From the NCBI GenBank assembly GCA_032718475.1, contig JAUCBJ010005331.1, positions 1 through 41,302 of the forward strand: a stretch of 41,302 nucleotides of DNA, written 5' to 3'. The position numbers and the translations under genes were made by a program. This document shows, piece by piece, positions 10,033 to 20,307 of the stretch. Source of the DNA: Nemertoderma westbladi (lineage: Eukaryota > Xenacoelomorpha > Nemertodermatida > Nemertodermatidae). Positions within the stretch are counted from its first letter, which is position 1. Each line of letters begins with the position of its first letter. A model generated the notes under the pieces. It had not been told where the DNA came from, did no database searches, and saw only the letters and a list, made by a program, of their open reading frames with translations.

Positions 10033-10480
10033 AATTAAGGTATGCTGATCACTGAGCAAACCTTGCTTATTGGTACACCCTTCTTATTGAAAAGGCGGTA
10101 GGTTTTGCCTACAAATTGAAAGTTTTCTATCGCAATACATATATCTTTAGACGGCGACACTTCAGGGAAGTCTACAGAAGATGCCTGTATGATTGTCGGT
10201 TGAGTGGGGTAAAATGCTGCAGGCGAAGTGGCAGCTCTAACCATGACACCAAACTTGGACGAATCTACAGAATTCATTACCATAGACTCCCTGGTATGTA
10301 ATGGTCCAACATAGCTTTTGGGATTTTGGACCCAAAGAAGAAGTTCGAAAATTTTATTCCTCGTGTAAAAATTTTCACTAGTTTCAGTTGAGCATAGATC
10401 AGATAAATTGGAACAGAAGCAAGTCTCAACACGGCCCTTCCGTGGTTCTTTATATTTACCGCACCGGAAGCCATTATCAA
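10033..10480 (-). CDS. Possible coding exon inside the transposon
   Basis: On the minus strand one frame stays open for about 150 codons down to TAA near 10034. It includes PRKGRVETCFCSNLSDLC, ATSPAAFYPTQPTIIQAS and ENFQFVGKTYRLFNKKG. A second overlapping frame starts with ATGGCT at about 10474 (MASGAVNIKNHGRAVLRLAS). The pair could be spliced exons or one frameshifted gene. No family was recognised and no transposase motif is visible. The only other strand-consistent feature is its location between the TIRs. It could be chance. Confidence 0.3.
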
Positions 10481-10737
10481 AATAATTAATAATCAGAATT
10501 ATTATGGTACAGAACAGACTGACAGACTATCGTAATAGGTACTGTAATGGGGTCTAATAAGTACCGGTAGCCAGGTAGCCCTACCATTATTCAGACTGCA
10601 GTTTCGTAATAATTCGCCTAACAATTACTGACAGATAAATCAAATGTCTTCACCCATGAAATCCTATACAGTAGAAACACGCACACCAGCATCAGCCTAG
10701 CATATCCTGAATAGGATATGCTGAATAGGAAACACAC

Positions 10738-11116
10738 ATATTATTCTAAAACATATCCTACTGTGGATATAGGCCTATCCAAAATATCCCCACCAGGATA
10801 TAAATAAAACATATCCTGCTGGGGATATGTTGATAATATCCCCAGCAGGATAGAAATCAATGTGAATTTAAAACCCCTATAATCTTCTTATAAATCTTAC
10901 CAATGACAAGGGCGTGAAATTTTACAATTTTTGTAACCTATTGATCATTGTAATACCGAAGAAATACATAGCCATCCAACCAATTTTTGCGCAAACCGGA
11001 AAAATGGAAAATGTGCCATCTATCCTGGTGGGGATATGTCATCTATCCTGACTAGGATAGGTTGAGAAATTAAGCCTAAATTTGACATATCCCCACGGGG
11101 ATGTTTTCCCTGACTG
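10738..11116 (-). repeat. Right terminal inverted repeat of the 2.8-kb transposon
   Basis: The inverted copy of 8312-8706. Palindromic TATCC/GGATA blocks lie near 10751, 10783, 10808, 10840, 11016 and 11086. A related CATATCCTGAATAGGATATG palindrome sits just inside at about 10700. Confidence 0.85.
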
Positions 11117-11999
11117 TCTTATAATATTCGTTCTCTTCAGGAATTCCAATATCAGCGAGATTTTCTTTTGCTGCGGATATTTTACCCGCCGTTTCGGTTT
11201 TTAGATCCCCAATCTCCTTCATCATCGCATCTTCAGCCGCCTTTAATTCGTTGTATAAACATTGGAAGTGTTTGCGGACGTCGTCGGTGGAAACTTTAGT
11301 GACGTCGTCTAAATCCTCCAGAATTCCTTCCAACACTGTTAGTTTATTCTCCAATCGCGACCTCAACTTCCACGGACCGTCTACTAAGTTTCCTCGGATT
11401 GTTTGACAGACTTCGTTTGAATACAAAATCTCTTGATCTTTAGAAACACCGTCAAATGAATGGCATTGACGGCATACAAGAGATTCGCATTTCTCGCAAT
11501 AATGGCGTTTGTTTAGACCGTGGATTCCACACAGATCCGGATCCGGTTCTTTAGATCCACCAACTGCTCCTTGTTTTTCCAGGTCAATGTCGTCAAAGCT
11601 GCATCCCGCCTGTCCACCCGCTGCTGCCGAATCAGTTTGGTTAACATCACCACAGACATGGAAGAGTTCACACTGTCTGCACAATTCTGTCCCGCAATCT
11701 TTACAGGGATTCGTTCCTTTATTTTTTCGACATCCCTCACATATCTTATATTTGCGAATCAAATCGATCATTGAAGATATAATATGATTGACGACCGGCA
11801 ACGATTCGAGTTTCTTCACCTCGGTGGGATTCCGACACCGCGGACATTCTATCGATAGTCCATCACCGAGTTGTTTAGAAACTTTAGCGATACATTTGAA
11901 GCAAAACGAGTGAGAACACTTCAACACTCGCGGCTTCTCCAATAATCGTAGACAAATAGAACATTCCAACTATCGTTCCAGTAATTGTTCCTGTTCCAT
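11117..11999 (-). pseudogene. TRIM pseudogene, 5' half: RING, B-boxes, coiled-coil start
   Basis: RING: ECSIC, then KCSHSFCFKC, then ECPRC, giving a C3HC4 pattern. The first B-box-like zinc site is CEGCRKNKGTNPCKDCGTEL followed by CRQCELFHVC. The second B-box is LCGIHGLNKRHYCEKC then VCRQCH. A predicted coiled coil follows (LRSRLENKLTVLEGILEDLDD onwards). Cysteine and histidine spacing is intact, so the domain was once functional. The apparent start at 11969 is a TTG. The in-frame ATG is at 11999, and codon 10 is TAG. The last host codons before the transposon read EENEYYK. Confidence 0.85.
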
Positions 12000-12357
12000 T
12001 ATCAGACTAGATAGTAGGCCTACTGCTGTGTACTGATTAGCTCACTGTCTGTGTTGTGTTGTACTGCTGTACTGACTGTTGTGCGGTGTGGGTTGATTGA
12101 TTGATTTTTATACATACTGCACGCACATTACAGCATTACTGCAGTACTGCATTACTGAATACTGGAATAGGCCTATATACCTAAATCCTAATGGCAGTTT
12201 TTTTTATGTCCTTTTTTTACTATTTTTGTCCTCCTTTTTCCTCCTTTTTTTACGAATTGTGCATAATGACTTTTGTTGTCCCTTAAATGACTTTAGTTGT
12301 CCTTTAATCTGTTAATAACTTTTTTTTGTATGTATTTCTTCAAACTGTCAGACTGCT
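12000..12357. other. Region upstream of the TRIM pseudogene
   Basis: AT- and T-rich, with simple CTGTACTG-type repeats and T runs. It would contain the former promoter of the TRIM gene. I cannot point to a specific motif. Confidence 0.35.
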
Positions 12358-12543
12358 GATTTCTGGACTGTGTCAGACAGTTGATTTCAACATGCCTATG
12401 CCAAAACATTCAAAATTTGTTGATTTCTGGATTGTCGGACAGTTGGTTTCTCTATGCCTGCGCCAAAACATTCAAAATTCCTTGATTTATAGACTATGAC
12501 TGTATGAGATAGATTTCCATATGCGCCTGTGGTAAAAAATTTA
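12358..12543 (+). repeat. Degenerate 62-63 bp tandem repeat, three units
   Basis: Units begin at 12358, 12421 and 12483, each opening TGATTT(C/A)T. The first two also share GCCAAAACATTCAAAATT. The third is much diverged. The array lies immediately left of the LTR element's target site. Confidence 0.7.
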
Positions 12544-13197
12544 ATAGTTTGTGGTTGTTGTTGTAAAGGCTTTTGCGGAATTAGCCGGTTATTTTCCCGG
12601 TAAAGTACTCTGTAGTTGGTTTAACAGGCATAAAAAGCCGTGTCCTTACTGTACTGGTGTTTTAGAGGACATAAAAGCCATTTCTTCTGTATGTGTACTT
12701 TAGCGGACATAATTATCAATTCTATGACGCAATACGCCGGATCCTCTTGAAACAGTGTAGCTACCATGACGACGGCTAACAGCTGATATTGCCACGTGGA
12801 ACATGTCTTTGTTCTTTGTTCTCTCTTTGTTCGGTCGACCAATCAGAGCGTTTTTTGACTCTGTGTTGGAGGTTGTATACAGAAACTCATGAATTCAGTC
12901 AGTATGTGATTTTGTCCACAGCCTACAACACCGGCGTGGAACCTCCGTGTTTCAGTCTTTAGTTCAACATTAGTAGGCTTAATTATAGAACGTATATCCG
13001 TTATCTCAATCCGTTATCATACTTAACTAACCATTCATACCTTAAACTTTGTACTGCTATTTACTGCCGGTTATTCATTATATTTGTTGATGGAATATTA
13101 TATTTGGAATACTGATAAACAATCAGACACCCCAATCTTCTTGATATACTAAAGGTTAGAGAGACCGGATACATATAACGATTGCGACTTACATTAA

Positions 13198-14849
13198 CCT
13201 TTACTTTAATTTACATTAAATTAATTTATGCAAATGATATCAAATCTGAATTTTCATCATTGGTATTCTCAAATGATATGCGGTGTACATTTGCCGAGGT
13301 TTTCACTGCTACTGTATTGAGGGCTTAAAGTCAAATAAGTCTCCAGGTCTAGATAACTTATCAGCAGAGCACTTAAAATGTGCCCCACTAGTTATATTGT
13401 GCAATTTACTGGCATTATTATTCTCATCTTGTTTCATTCATGGTTATTTTCCAACATGCTTATTGTCTTCAGTGTTAACCCCCATTATCAAAGATAATAA
13501 TGCCTCAGCCTCAGATAAGGGCAACTATCGGCCGATTTCTGTCTCCAAAGTTATTTTCAAGGTATTAGAATCTATTGTGCTACAAAGAATTATTACATGT
13601 TTATCCACTAGTGAATACTTATTTGGTTTTAAACCAAAATTAGGTACTGAAATTTGTATATATACCCTTAAAGAAGTGATTAATCACTTTCTGTTAAAAG
13701 GATCAAATGTATATATTTGTTTCCTGGATGCATCTAAAGCATTTGACCGTGTTTCTCACGGAAAACTATTCCAGAAACTGCGTAATAAGAAAATTCCATT
13801 ATTTATTCTACGGGCCATAATGTTCTGGTACGCGAACAAACAGTTCAGGTGCTTTGGGATAATATTATATATCAACCGGTTTCACAGTAAGCAATGGTGT
13901 AAAACAGGGTGGCATTTTGTCTCCATGTCTATTTAATATTTATATCGACAATCTCAGCTATGATTTAATTAGTAATCCAAGTGGTATTAGTCTTGGTGGT
14001 CATTGCATTAATCATTTGATTTACGCTGATGACATTTGTCTAATATCCACATCTCCTGCGGCTCTACAAGATATGATTAACATTTGCTGTTTGTACGCAA
14101 AGAATCACGAAATATTATTTAACCCCAAGAAATCAAAATGCATCTATATGCAAAGCAAGTATATGAATTCTGTTTTTGACGGACACATGTTCATGGATAA
14201 CTGTACAATTTCTGTAGTTAGCTCGACGAAATACCTTGGTCATATTATATCATCTGACTTTTCCGATGACGCTGATATAAATAACCAATTACGTGGCTTC
14301 TATGCCAGATCTAACCTGTTACTGAGAAAGTTTTCACACTGCTCTAAGGAAGTTAAACTTGTACTCTTTCGTAGTTTTTGTACTTCTTTCTATTGCAATT
14401 CACTTTGGTGCGATAAATATTTTCTCAATTCGATCTTAACTAAACTAACGGTGGCTTATAATAATGCTGTTAGAAAATTATTTGGTTTCCCATATGATTG
14501 CAGTGCCAGTGGTATGCTTACCAATCTACGTATTTACTCCCCTTTACACATTAGGCGTTTTTCAATTCACAGTTTATTTAAGCGAGTCATGAATTCACCG
14601 TCATATATTACCCGTGCAGTTTATTATAATACCCTTGATACCTCAGAACTCTTTGCTACCTATCGCAGAATTTAACGTCAATTAAATCACAATATTTAAT
14701 CTTTCTTTTTGTAATACACTTTCATTAATTTATATTATACAACAATAATAACTATTTTTCTTTTTAATATTCACGTGTGGTGCATTGTGCAATTTATCTC
14801 CTGCATTGTAATATGGGCGTTGCTTAGCCCGGAATAAACAATAATAAAT
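13198..14849 (+). mobile_element. LINE-A: 5'-truncated CR1/Rex1/Jockey-type LINE in the left LTR
   Basis: Inserted between duplicated ATTAA (13193-13197 and 14850-14854). The uninterrupted right LTR confirms the empty site exactly. It encodes reverse transcriptase only, in pieces: SNKSPGLDNLSAEHLKC, NYRPISVSKVIFKVLE, FLDASKAFDRVSHGKL, then after frame changes SNGVKQGGILSPCLFNIY and LIYADDICL (catalytic YADD). The 3' end is AATAAACAATAATAAAT. Frame breaks near 13320, 13845 and 13870 show it could not have encoded an active enzyme as it stands. Confidence 0.9.
13283..14675 (+). pseudogene. Reverse transcriptase of LINE-A (frameshifted)
   Basis: RT fingers and palm are readable. Motif A contains FLDASKAFD, motif B SNGVKQGGILSP and motif C YADD, followed by KYLGHIISSDF and a C-terminal region ending YRRI at 14675. 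The frame shifts between 13845 and 13920. The endonuclease domain is missing because of 5' truncation, except for a few codons before 13283 in another frame. Confidence 0.85.
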
Positions 14850-15072
14850 ATTAAGTGGTTTGAAGTGAATCTAATGCTATTTTATAGGCCCTACACGTAT
14901 TGTCTGTTGTTCTCCTTATATGTGACTAAAATTAGTGAAGGTCGGCAGATTAGTGTGCAGCATTGTGCAGTATTGTGTATGATAGTGATTGATAACGAAG
15001 CATCTCCTAAAGAATGCGCCATATACGTGAATCTATAGCCATCCCGTTGTGTCTAGTTTAAGTCATAACTCT

Positions 15073-15087
15073 GTTTATATATTTAAA
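15073..15087 (+). promoter_or_regulatory. Candidate LTR TATA box
   Basis: TTTATATATTTAAAG, conserved in both LTRs (also 31127-31141), in the right third of the LTR followed by a GC-richer stretch. A plausible core promoter, assigned by pattern only. Confidence 0.3.
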
Positions 15088-15652
15088 GCGCCACGTCCTA
15101 AAGGAACTGTTAATATTTCCCGAAAGTGAATAATATTTGTCAGAGATTATATATATTACGATCAGTCGAATAATACAGTAGGCCTACCCCGCAATACGGT
15201 TAGGCTCCCGAATCCAGTCTCCCGGGTATATCCAGCGGGTGAATGATCGCGCATAGACTGGTTTCGGCTAATGTAGTGTATCAAATACTTGTCATAGACT
15301 AAAGACTATCTATCATCTAAAAGACATCCAAATTTGGCAGGTTAAACTGCTAAAGGTCTGAAAGCGCGAACAATAACGGATATTGCTTCTGTATTGCAGT
15401 AGGCAATAAAGCTGAAGTACCGGACAACCGCGGTACCTAGTAGGCCTGACTACCTAACCACCCGGACCGGTACCTACAGCAGTACAGGTACAGCAGTATT
15501 ATTCGATTGTGAAATTGTATACCGGTAGGCTGTTTAAGAGATTAGGGACTGTACACCCCTTGTTTCTTTTGGAGCTTACTTATTTCTGTCAGTTTTATTT
15601 ATTTGTAGGCCAGTATTGAGCAGAAGACGTGTAAGCCTGCCCAGATTGTACA

Positions 15653-16242
15653 GACAATTTGTAGGCTGGACTGTTGTCTGACTGTTGTTAAGTCTGAAGA
15701 GACTGTAGTGTGTGTAGAGCGTATGTCCGAAAAAGTACTAGTTAGGAAAGTAGGGGCTGCCAGTGCTGTGAGGTGAACCCCCTCGAAAGAATAAGTCGTA
15801 CTACTCGGTTAGAACGCATACTAACTAACCATTTCGGAGTCTGCATATACTGTAGTTTATTTAGGCTTGATAGTAGTCTGCCAGCGTTTGGTTTGTACTT
15901 TGTTTGTGTAGTCTGTACGGATAGCGTAATATTTCTTACTTAGATAATTTGTAGGCTGGATTTTGTCTGGCTGTTGTTAGGTCTTGAGAGATTTCGGTGT
16001 GTGTAGAGTGTATGTCCGATAAAGTGCCAGTTGGGAACGTAGGGGCTTCCAGAGCTGTGAGGTAAACCCCCTCGAAAGAATAAGTCGTACTACTGGGTTA
16101 GAACGCATACTAACTAACCATTTCGGAGTCTGCATATACCGTAGTTTGTTTGGGCTTGACAGTAGTCTGTCAGTATTTGGTCTGCATTTTGTTTGAGTAG
16201 TCTGTACGCGTAGCGTAATATTTATTATTCAGAGTTTATGCG
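15653..16242 (+). repeat. 290-bp tandem duplication in the leader
   Basis: AATTTGTAGGCTGGA at about 15656 recurs at about 15946, and the following roughly 290 bp align with about ten percent difference. Shared blocks include CCCCCTCGAAAGAATAAGTC and CTAACTAACCATTTCGGAGT. The divergence exceeds LTR divergence, so the duplication predates this insertion. Confidence 0.85.
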
Positions 16243-17164
16243 ATTATTCGCAACATTCATTCCCCAAGTTTATTCCTACAGTAATTGTGCTTGTTATATA
16301 TACCGTTACAGTTAAATTAACCCCGGTACTACATCAGGGCTGCTTGGCGTAGGTAAAGACTGGTGATTTTGTGCCCCGGTCACTCCAGCAGATACTGTGG
16401 TTCTTTTAGCTGTTCAAGTATTTTCAACTACTGATTATTTGTTGTATAAGTACTTGTACCTAATTTAGGGTTTAGTGTGCAGTGCTTCCCGAAGGTAATT
16501 AGTGTGTAGGCAGTGTATTTGTGTTGTAAAGTGGTTAATAGGCACGTTGGTTCTGGTAGACCGCGGTAATTAACTTCTAGGTAGGAACACTCCGTGATAC
16601 ATAACGTAGTACTTATAGCGATACGGCTATAAGTCGTCAGGCGGTGGTATTTTCCTATCTGGACAACGCAGTATATTTACTACTACTTATTATTTTCAAA
16701 TACCGTAGTACCCTGTCCGTTGTAATAACCAGTTATTCTAACCCTTTGTTAGGCTGGTTTGTAGACTTCTTGTAAAATTACCCTAAAAATTCGTACTTGT
16801 AATTTTTGTGTTTATTTAGAGATTGTAATCTCACCCCGAATTGTACGTAATTTGTAGTATTAAGTAACTTAGGTAAATTAGAATTATTTGTTTTAGTGTC
16901 CAACAAGTAGCACTCCACTGAGAGCGCACAGCTTCTGTGTAGTGACTCCCCCCAGAAATAATAACATTTATTTCAAATATTGACAAAACCCATTAAACGG
17001 GTATATATATATTATAAATCAACTTAAACGATTTATAAAATAGTAGGCCTGCCATACAACAATTAGGTCTCAATATCAGTTGGACTACTGCTTAAATAAC
17101 GGTAATAAAGTAAGTTAAAGTAACCAAGTAACCCTTAAAATTCAGAAATTCAGTTATTCTAAAA

Positions 17165-17425
17165 TAACTGACATACCGGTATTTACAATAGGCTTATTAT
17201 ATTTATTTCTATAAATTTAGGCTAAATTATATACCGGTATTCTGTAATTAATTCTAGTCTGTAATTATACTTATATATATTCATTATAAGTGTAAGCTGT
17301 ATACCGGTATTCACGATAGGCCTATTATATATTTATAAATTTAGGCTGAAATCATACCGGTATTCTGTAATTAATTCTAGTTAATAATTATATTTATATA
17401 CTATAAGCATACCGGTATTCTAATA
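17165..17425 (+). repeat. AT-rich repeat with ATACCGGTAT cores
   Basis: ATACCGGTAT or close variants at 17173, about 17233, 17301, about 17355 and 17409, within units of roughly 108-128 bp that also share TTCTGTAATTAATTCTAGT. Confidence 0.7.
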
Positions 17426-17554
17426 TATTATATATATATCACGCTACGCTGAGTAGCAGTATCGGTAATTAATTACTAGGCTAACAGTGATACTGAATTA
17501 CTAGACTTGCTTAAACTGTAATAGAGCAGTAGGCATTCAACTGTACAAACAAAC

Positions 17555-18818
17555 ATGTCTGACACTAAGCAAAACCTGTCGGACAGTCTCCTTGATATAA
17601 CCATCTGTGACCCAGACAGGAGTGTGGAACGTGAGAGACCGAAGTTCAATTCACCTCCTACTGTAAGAAAGATCATCCCTCCAGTAGTAATATCAGACCC
17701 TAGGCTGGTTCAACACCGTAGGTCTATCATAGGCACTCGAGCTCAGGTCAAGCAGGACCAAGAAGCAGCGGAACAGCAACAACCCGCGAGCCAAGAACTT
17801 ATTTCTCAACGGCCCGACAACTCCAGTAGTGAGGATACTGTAGAGCTGACACCCGAGAGCGGAGCAAAGATGACGGATGCGGTTTATTCGGATCCCCTTC
17901 TCATCCTTCCTGCAGCCGTACTCACTAGGTTATTGATTGCGGTAGAAGAACACCAGATCGATTGGGCGAGAAATAAGCGATCGACTAAAGATAGTTATGC
18001 GGGATACACAAGGGAAGAACTGAAGTCTATTGTCGAGTCGCAATGGAACTTCCCCGGACCCGGACTCCCGTTTGATTTATCAGAAGCTGCCTGGGAAGAC
18101 ATACACAGGATGGGAGTAACCCAGGAAACCAGCGATCCAGCTGTGTGGAAGAGGTCAGCAGCCGGATACGTACAGGGATTCTTCAGCTCTATGGAGCGAT
18201 TAAAAGAACAACTGTTTCAACAACCCCAAGGACCTCAAGAGCAGGGACAGCTGCTTTATCAAGTTAGAGAAAGAATTCTGCGAATCAGGCTAATCTTATC
18301 GGCTTTTGAGGAGGCTTCTAAAAGAAGACAAGACACGTCGTTGCAAGTTGCCGTAAAGACTTGGTTTCAAAAGGTGAGTCTCCAGGTTCAAGGAACGGCT
18401 CAGTGGAAAGTTCAACTGGATGAGCGCTCAACCCATGGAGAATCAACAGACGCTACTTTTTCACAAGTGGAAAGTGAAGCGACGGCAGAGAAACCGCATA
18501 AGAGGGATGCCATTGACATCTATCTGTCAGACTATCAACGTTTTTTAGGTGATGAAGAGTTGATGAGAAGGCTGGATGGACTTAGCCCTAATAGTGAAGG
18601 AGCCCAGCGTGTGTTGGACGCCATCGATGTGGATAGGTTAGCTGCGAACCAAGCTAAATTCGATGAACAACTCCGCATCGCTAGAGTCCAAGAAGAACAA
18701 GTGAAGAAAAAACGTATAGAAGACAGAAAGGCAGCGGCAGTGGCAGCAGCAGTGGCAGCTGCAGAAGCAGAAAGAAAAGCAGCAATAGCAGCGGCAGAGG
18801 CAGAGGCGGAAAGAAAAA
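17555..18818 (+). CDS. gag: BEL/Pao Gag, N-terminal part
   Basis: ATG at 17555 has A at -3 and opens a frame of about 420 codons. The N-terminal 150 residues are polar. The middle contains tryptophan- and leucine-bearing helices (YAGYTREELKSIVESQWNF, YVQGFFSSMERLKEQLF). The C-terminal part is a charged alanine/glutamate/lysine-rich helix ending in AEAEAERK. At an AAAAAGGGG run (18814-18822) the frame must advance by one to continue that same helix. Read straight on, it ends in a glycine/arginine/serine tail at 18880 that looks wrong. Structural protein forming the virus-like particle, in the cytoplasm. The frameshift is either real decay, an indel error or programmed. Confidence 0.75.
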
Positions 18819-20295
18819 GGGGCAGCGGCCGAAGCGGAAAGAAAAGCGGCAGAGGCAGAAGCAGAACGGAGAGCGGCTGAAGAAATCACCCAATTAGAAT
18901 TGGAAAACATTCAGGAGAATCAAGACTGCATAAATAAACAGTTAACAGCTAGTAATATGCAGATGATGAATCGATCTACTCCCAAAAGACAGGGATATAC
19001 ATCATCTGAGGAAGGCGATACCACCGATACTGAAGGCAAAGGAAATAGATCTCGTCTAAGCAGACGTAGAAGAACATCCCACCGTCAGAAATTGCCTGAT
19101 TTGCCTCCAGCTGTTAGAAGGCAACTAAATAACACAAACTTAGGTAGTACAGAACCCACAGACCAATTAATTAAGATAGAAAGACTCCCTACTATAGTAG
19201 ATGAGCCTGAAATAATTAGGCCTGTTCCCGAAGCCACCCTTTCGGTGGTAGAGACACCTGTACTCCCTGAACCTACCTCTAAATTCCCTCTGCACAGCAC
19301 TAAGCTACCTGTGCCCATCAGAACAGCCCATGAGACAATCCATGTCTTGGACTCCGAGCGAAATATTAATGATTTGTCGCCCGTTGTCCCTCGTCCTCCC
19401 GCTACAACGTTGGCGGCTCCCGCTTCGGCGGTCGAGTGGGTGGATGAGGGACGACGGGGGATGGATCTCCTGCTCGGGCAGATGCAGGAGACTGTTCAGC
19501 AATTCAAGGGCACAGTAAGGGAAAGTAGGTTAGAGTTGCAAGAAGTGCAGCAAAGTATCGCGCTAGAACGCGATAAATTAGTAAATACACAAAAGGGTAT
19601 ACCACCACCCCCTGTAACGATATGTCAACCTGTTAGGTGTGAAGTGTTTCATGCGCAAGGTGTGGAGCCTACACGCATATATACTGCTAGCGAAGTAGAA
19701 ACTCCTATAGTGAACCCTATTAAGGGTAATTATAGACCTGTTGATAATGATATTCCCTATAGACCTGATCATAATCCGAGAAATTTATATACCGATAACT
19801 CGATATTAAATAACACGATGGCCCAAGAAAGTTTTACGCGTCAAATGGCTAGAACCGAAGCCCGGCAAGCGGTAAAGGTGGGAGAGATAGTCAAGTTCAA
19901 TGGATATGAGATGAAATGGTTACCTTTTAATGAATATTATAAAGATAACATACAGAACTCTGTACTATCTAATGGAGAGAAACTTAGATTCCTCATCGAG
20001 TGCTTGGAAGGATCTCCCAAGTTAATGGCGTTAAAGTTTATTGGACATCCAGACGGATTAAGACAAGTTTGGGATACACTAAACATCAGGTATGGTAATA
20101 GGAATAACATAGCTAAATATTTGTATGCAAAATTAGTAGCGCCCCGAAAGTTCATTAGCAGCGGGATAATAGAGTTTTCGGATGAGATTCAGGAGATCTG
20201 TAGACAATTAGATTGGTTAGGTAAGTCTCATGAATATCAGAGTTCTATGGTTATTGGAGCCGTGGCCTCTACTTTACCGAAGGGTGGAGTAGGTA
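18819..20295 (+). CDS. gag: BEL/Pao Gag, capsid part (DUF1759-like)
   Basis: Continues the helix (AEEITQLELENIQEN), then a proline/serine-rich linker, then the DUF1759-type core. This spans FNGYEMKWLPFNEYYKDNIQ, GEKLRFLIECLEGSPKLMA and VWDTLNIRYGNRNNIAKYL, the block that defines BEL/Pao Gag. After ASTLPKGGVG the frame is lost at about 20290, and the protein continues in another frame as MMEQQRRDPTMADLMSFL. There is no independent start codon of note, so it is a continuation, not a separate gene. Confidence 0.8.
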
Positions 20296-20307
20296 CACGC
20301 GGGGTAC

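Larger units (their letters stand above)
8312..11116. mobile_element. 2.8-kb DNA transposon with long TIRs, inserted in the TRIM gene
   Basis: Both ends begin CAGTCAGGGAAAACATCCCC and form inverted repeats: left 8312-8706, right 10738-11116. They differ by about ten substitutions and one indel of about 21 bp. TCTTA at 8307-8311 and 11117-11121 is the best target duplication. Removing the element and one TCTTA joins TRIM codons in frame. A 3-bp CTT duplication with ends starting ACAGT is also possible, but it leaves two flanking matches to chance. The TIRs are filled with TATCC...GGATA palindromes. No recognisable transposase was found. The interior holds an 11-residue coding repeat ending in a stop with AATAAA downstream, and an open frame on the other strand. 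Superfamily is unresolved: 5-bp duplications and CAG ends occur in some hAT-like groups. Confidence 0.85.
6551..11999 (-). pseudogene. TRIM-family RING/B-box E3 ligase-like pseudogene
   Basis: TRIM proteins are RING-type ubiquitin ligases with B-boxes and a coiled coil. Reading leftwards from ATG 11999, the frame opens MEQEQLLER, meets TAG at codon 10 (11970-11972), then continues ECSICLRLLEKPRVL. RING, B-boxes and coiled coil run to 11117. A 2.8-kb transposon (8312-11116) interrupts the coiled coil, and codons resume at 8311 with KKIKNSELIKEIPEAKKIL. A repetitive linker (about 7487-8095) and a C-terminal region that could be a beta-propeller follow. Two further frameshifts, near 7003 and near 6750, are needed to reach the final stop at 6551. 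A nonsense codon, two frameshifts and an insertion together make it a pseudogene unless the indels are assembly errors. No intron is apparent, so it may be a single-exon or retrocopied gene. Confidence 0.85.
12562..15372 (+). repeat. Left LTR, split by LINE-A
   Basis: LTR segments 12562-13197 and 14855-15372 together equal 1154 bp, the same as the right LTR. TTTATATATTTAAAG near 15073-15087 is a plausible TATA box. No TGG-type primer-binding site follows immediately: the bases after AACA are ATAACGGATATTGC. Confidence 0.95.
15373..17554 (+). other. Long untranslated leader of the BEL/Pao element
   Basis: About 2.2 kb between the left LTR and the Gag start, without a coding frame. It contains a 290-bp tandem duplication and, closer to Gag, an AT-rich repeat with ACCGGT cores. 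From 16243 to 17160 I see no structure. Leaders of LTR elements hold the primer-binding and packaging signals, neither of which could be pinned down here. Confidence 0.6.

Noticed and set aside
12621-12842. 73-codon minus-strand frame, also present at 30331-30552
   Set aside because: It is repeated only because it lies in both LTRs. No motif supports it and the LTR copies are too young for conservation to mean anything.
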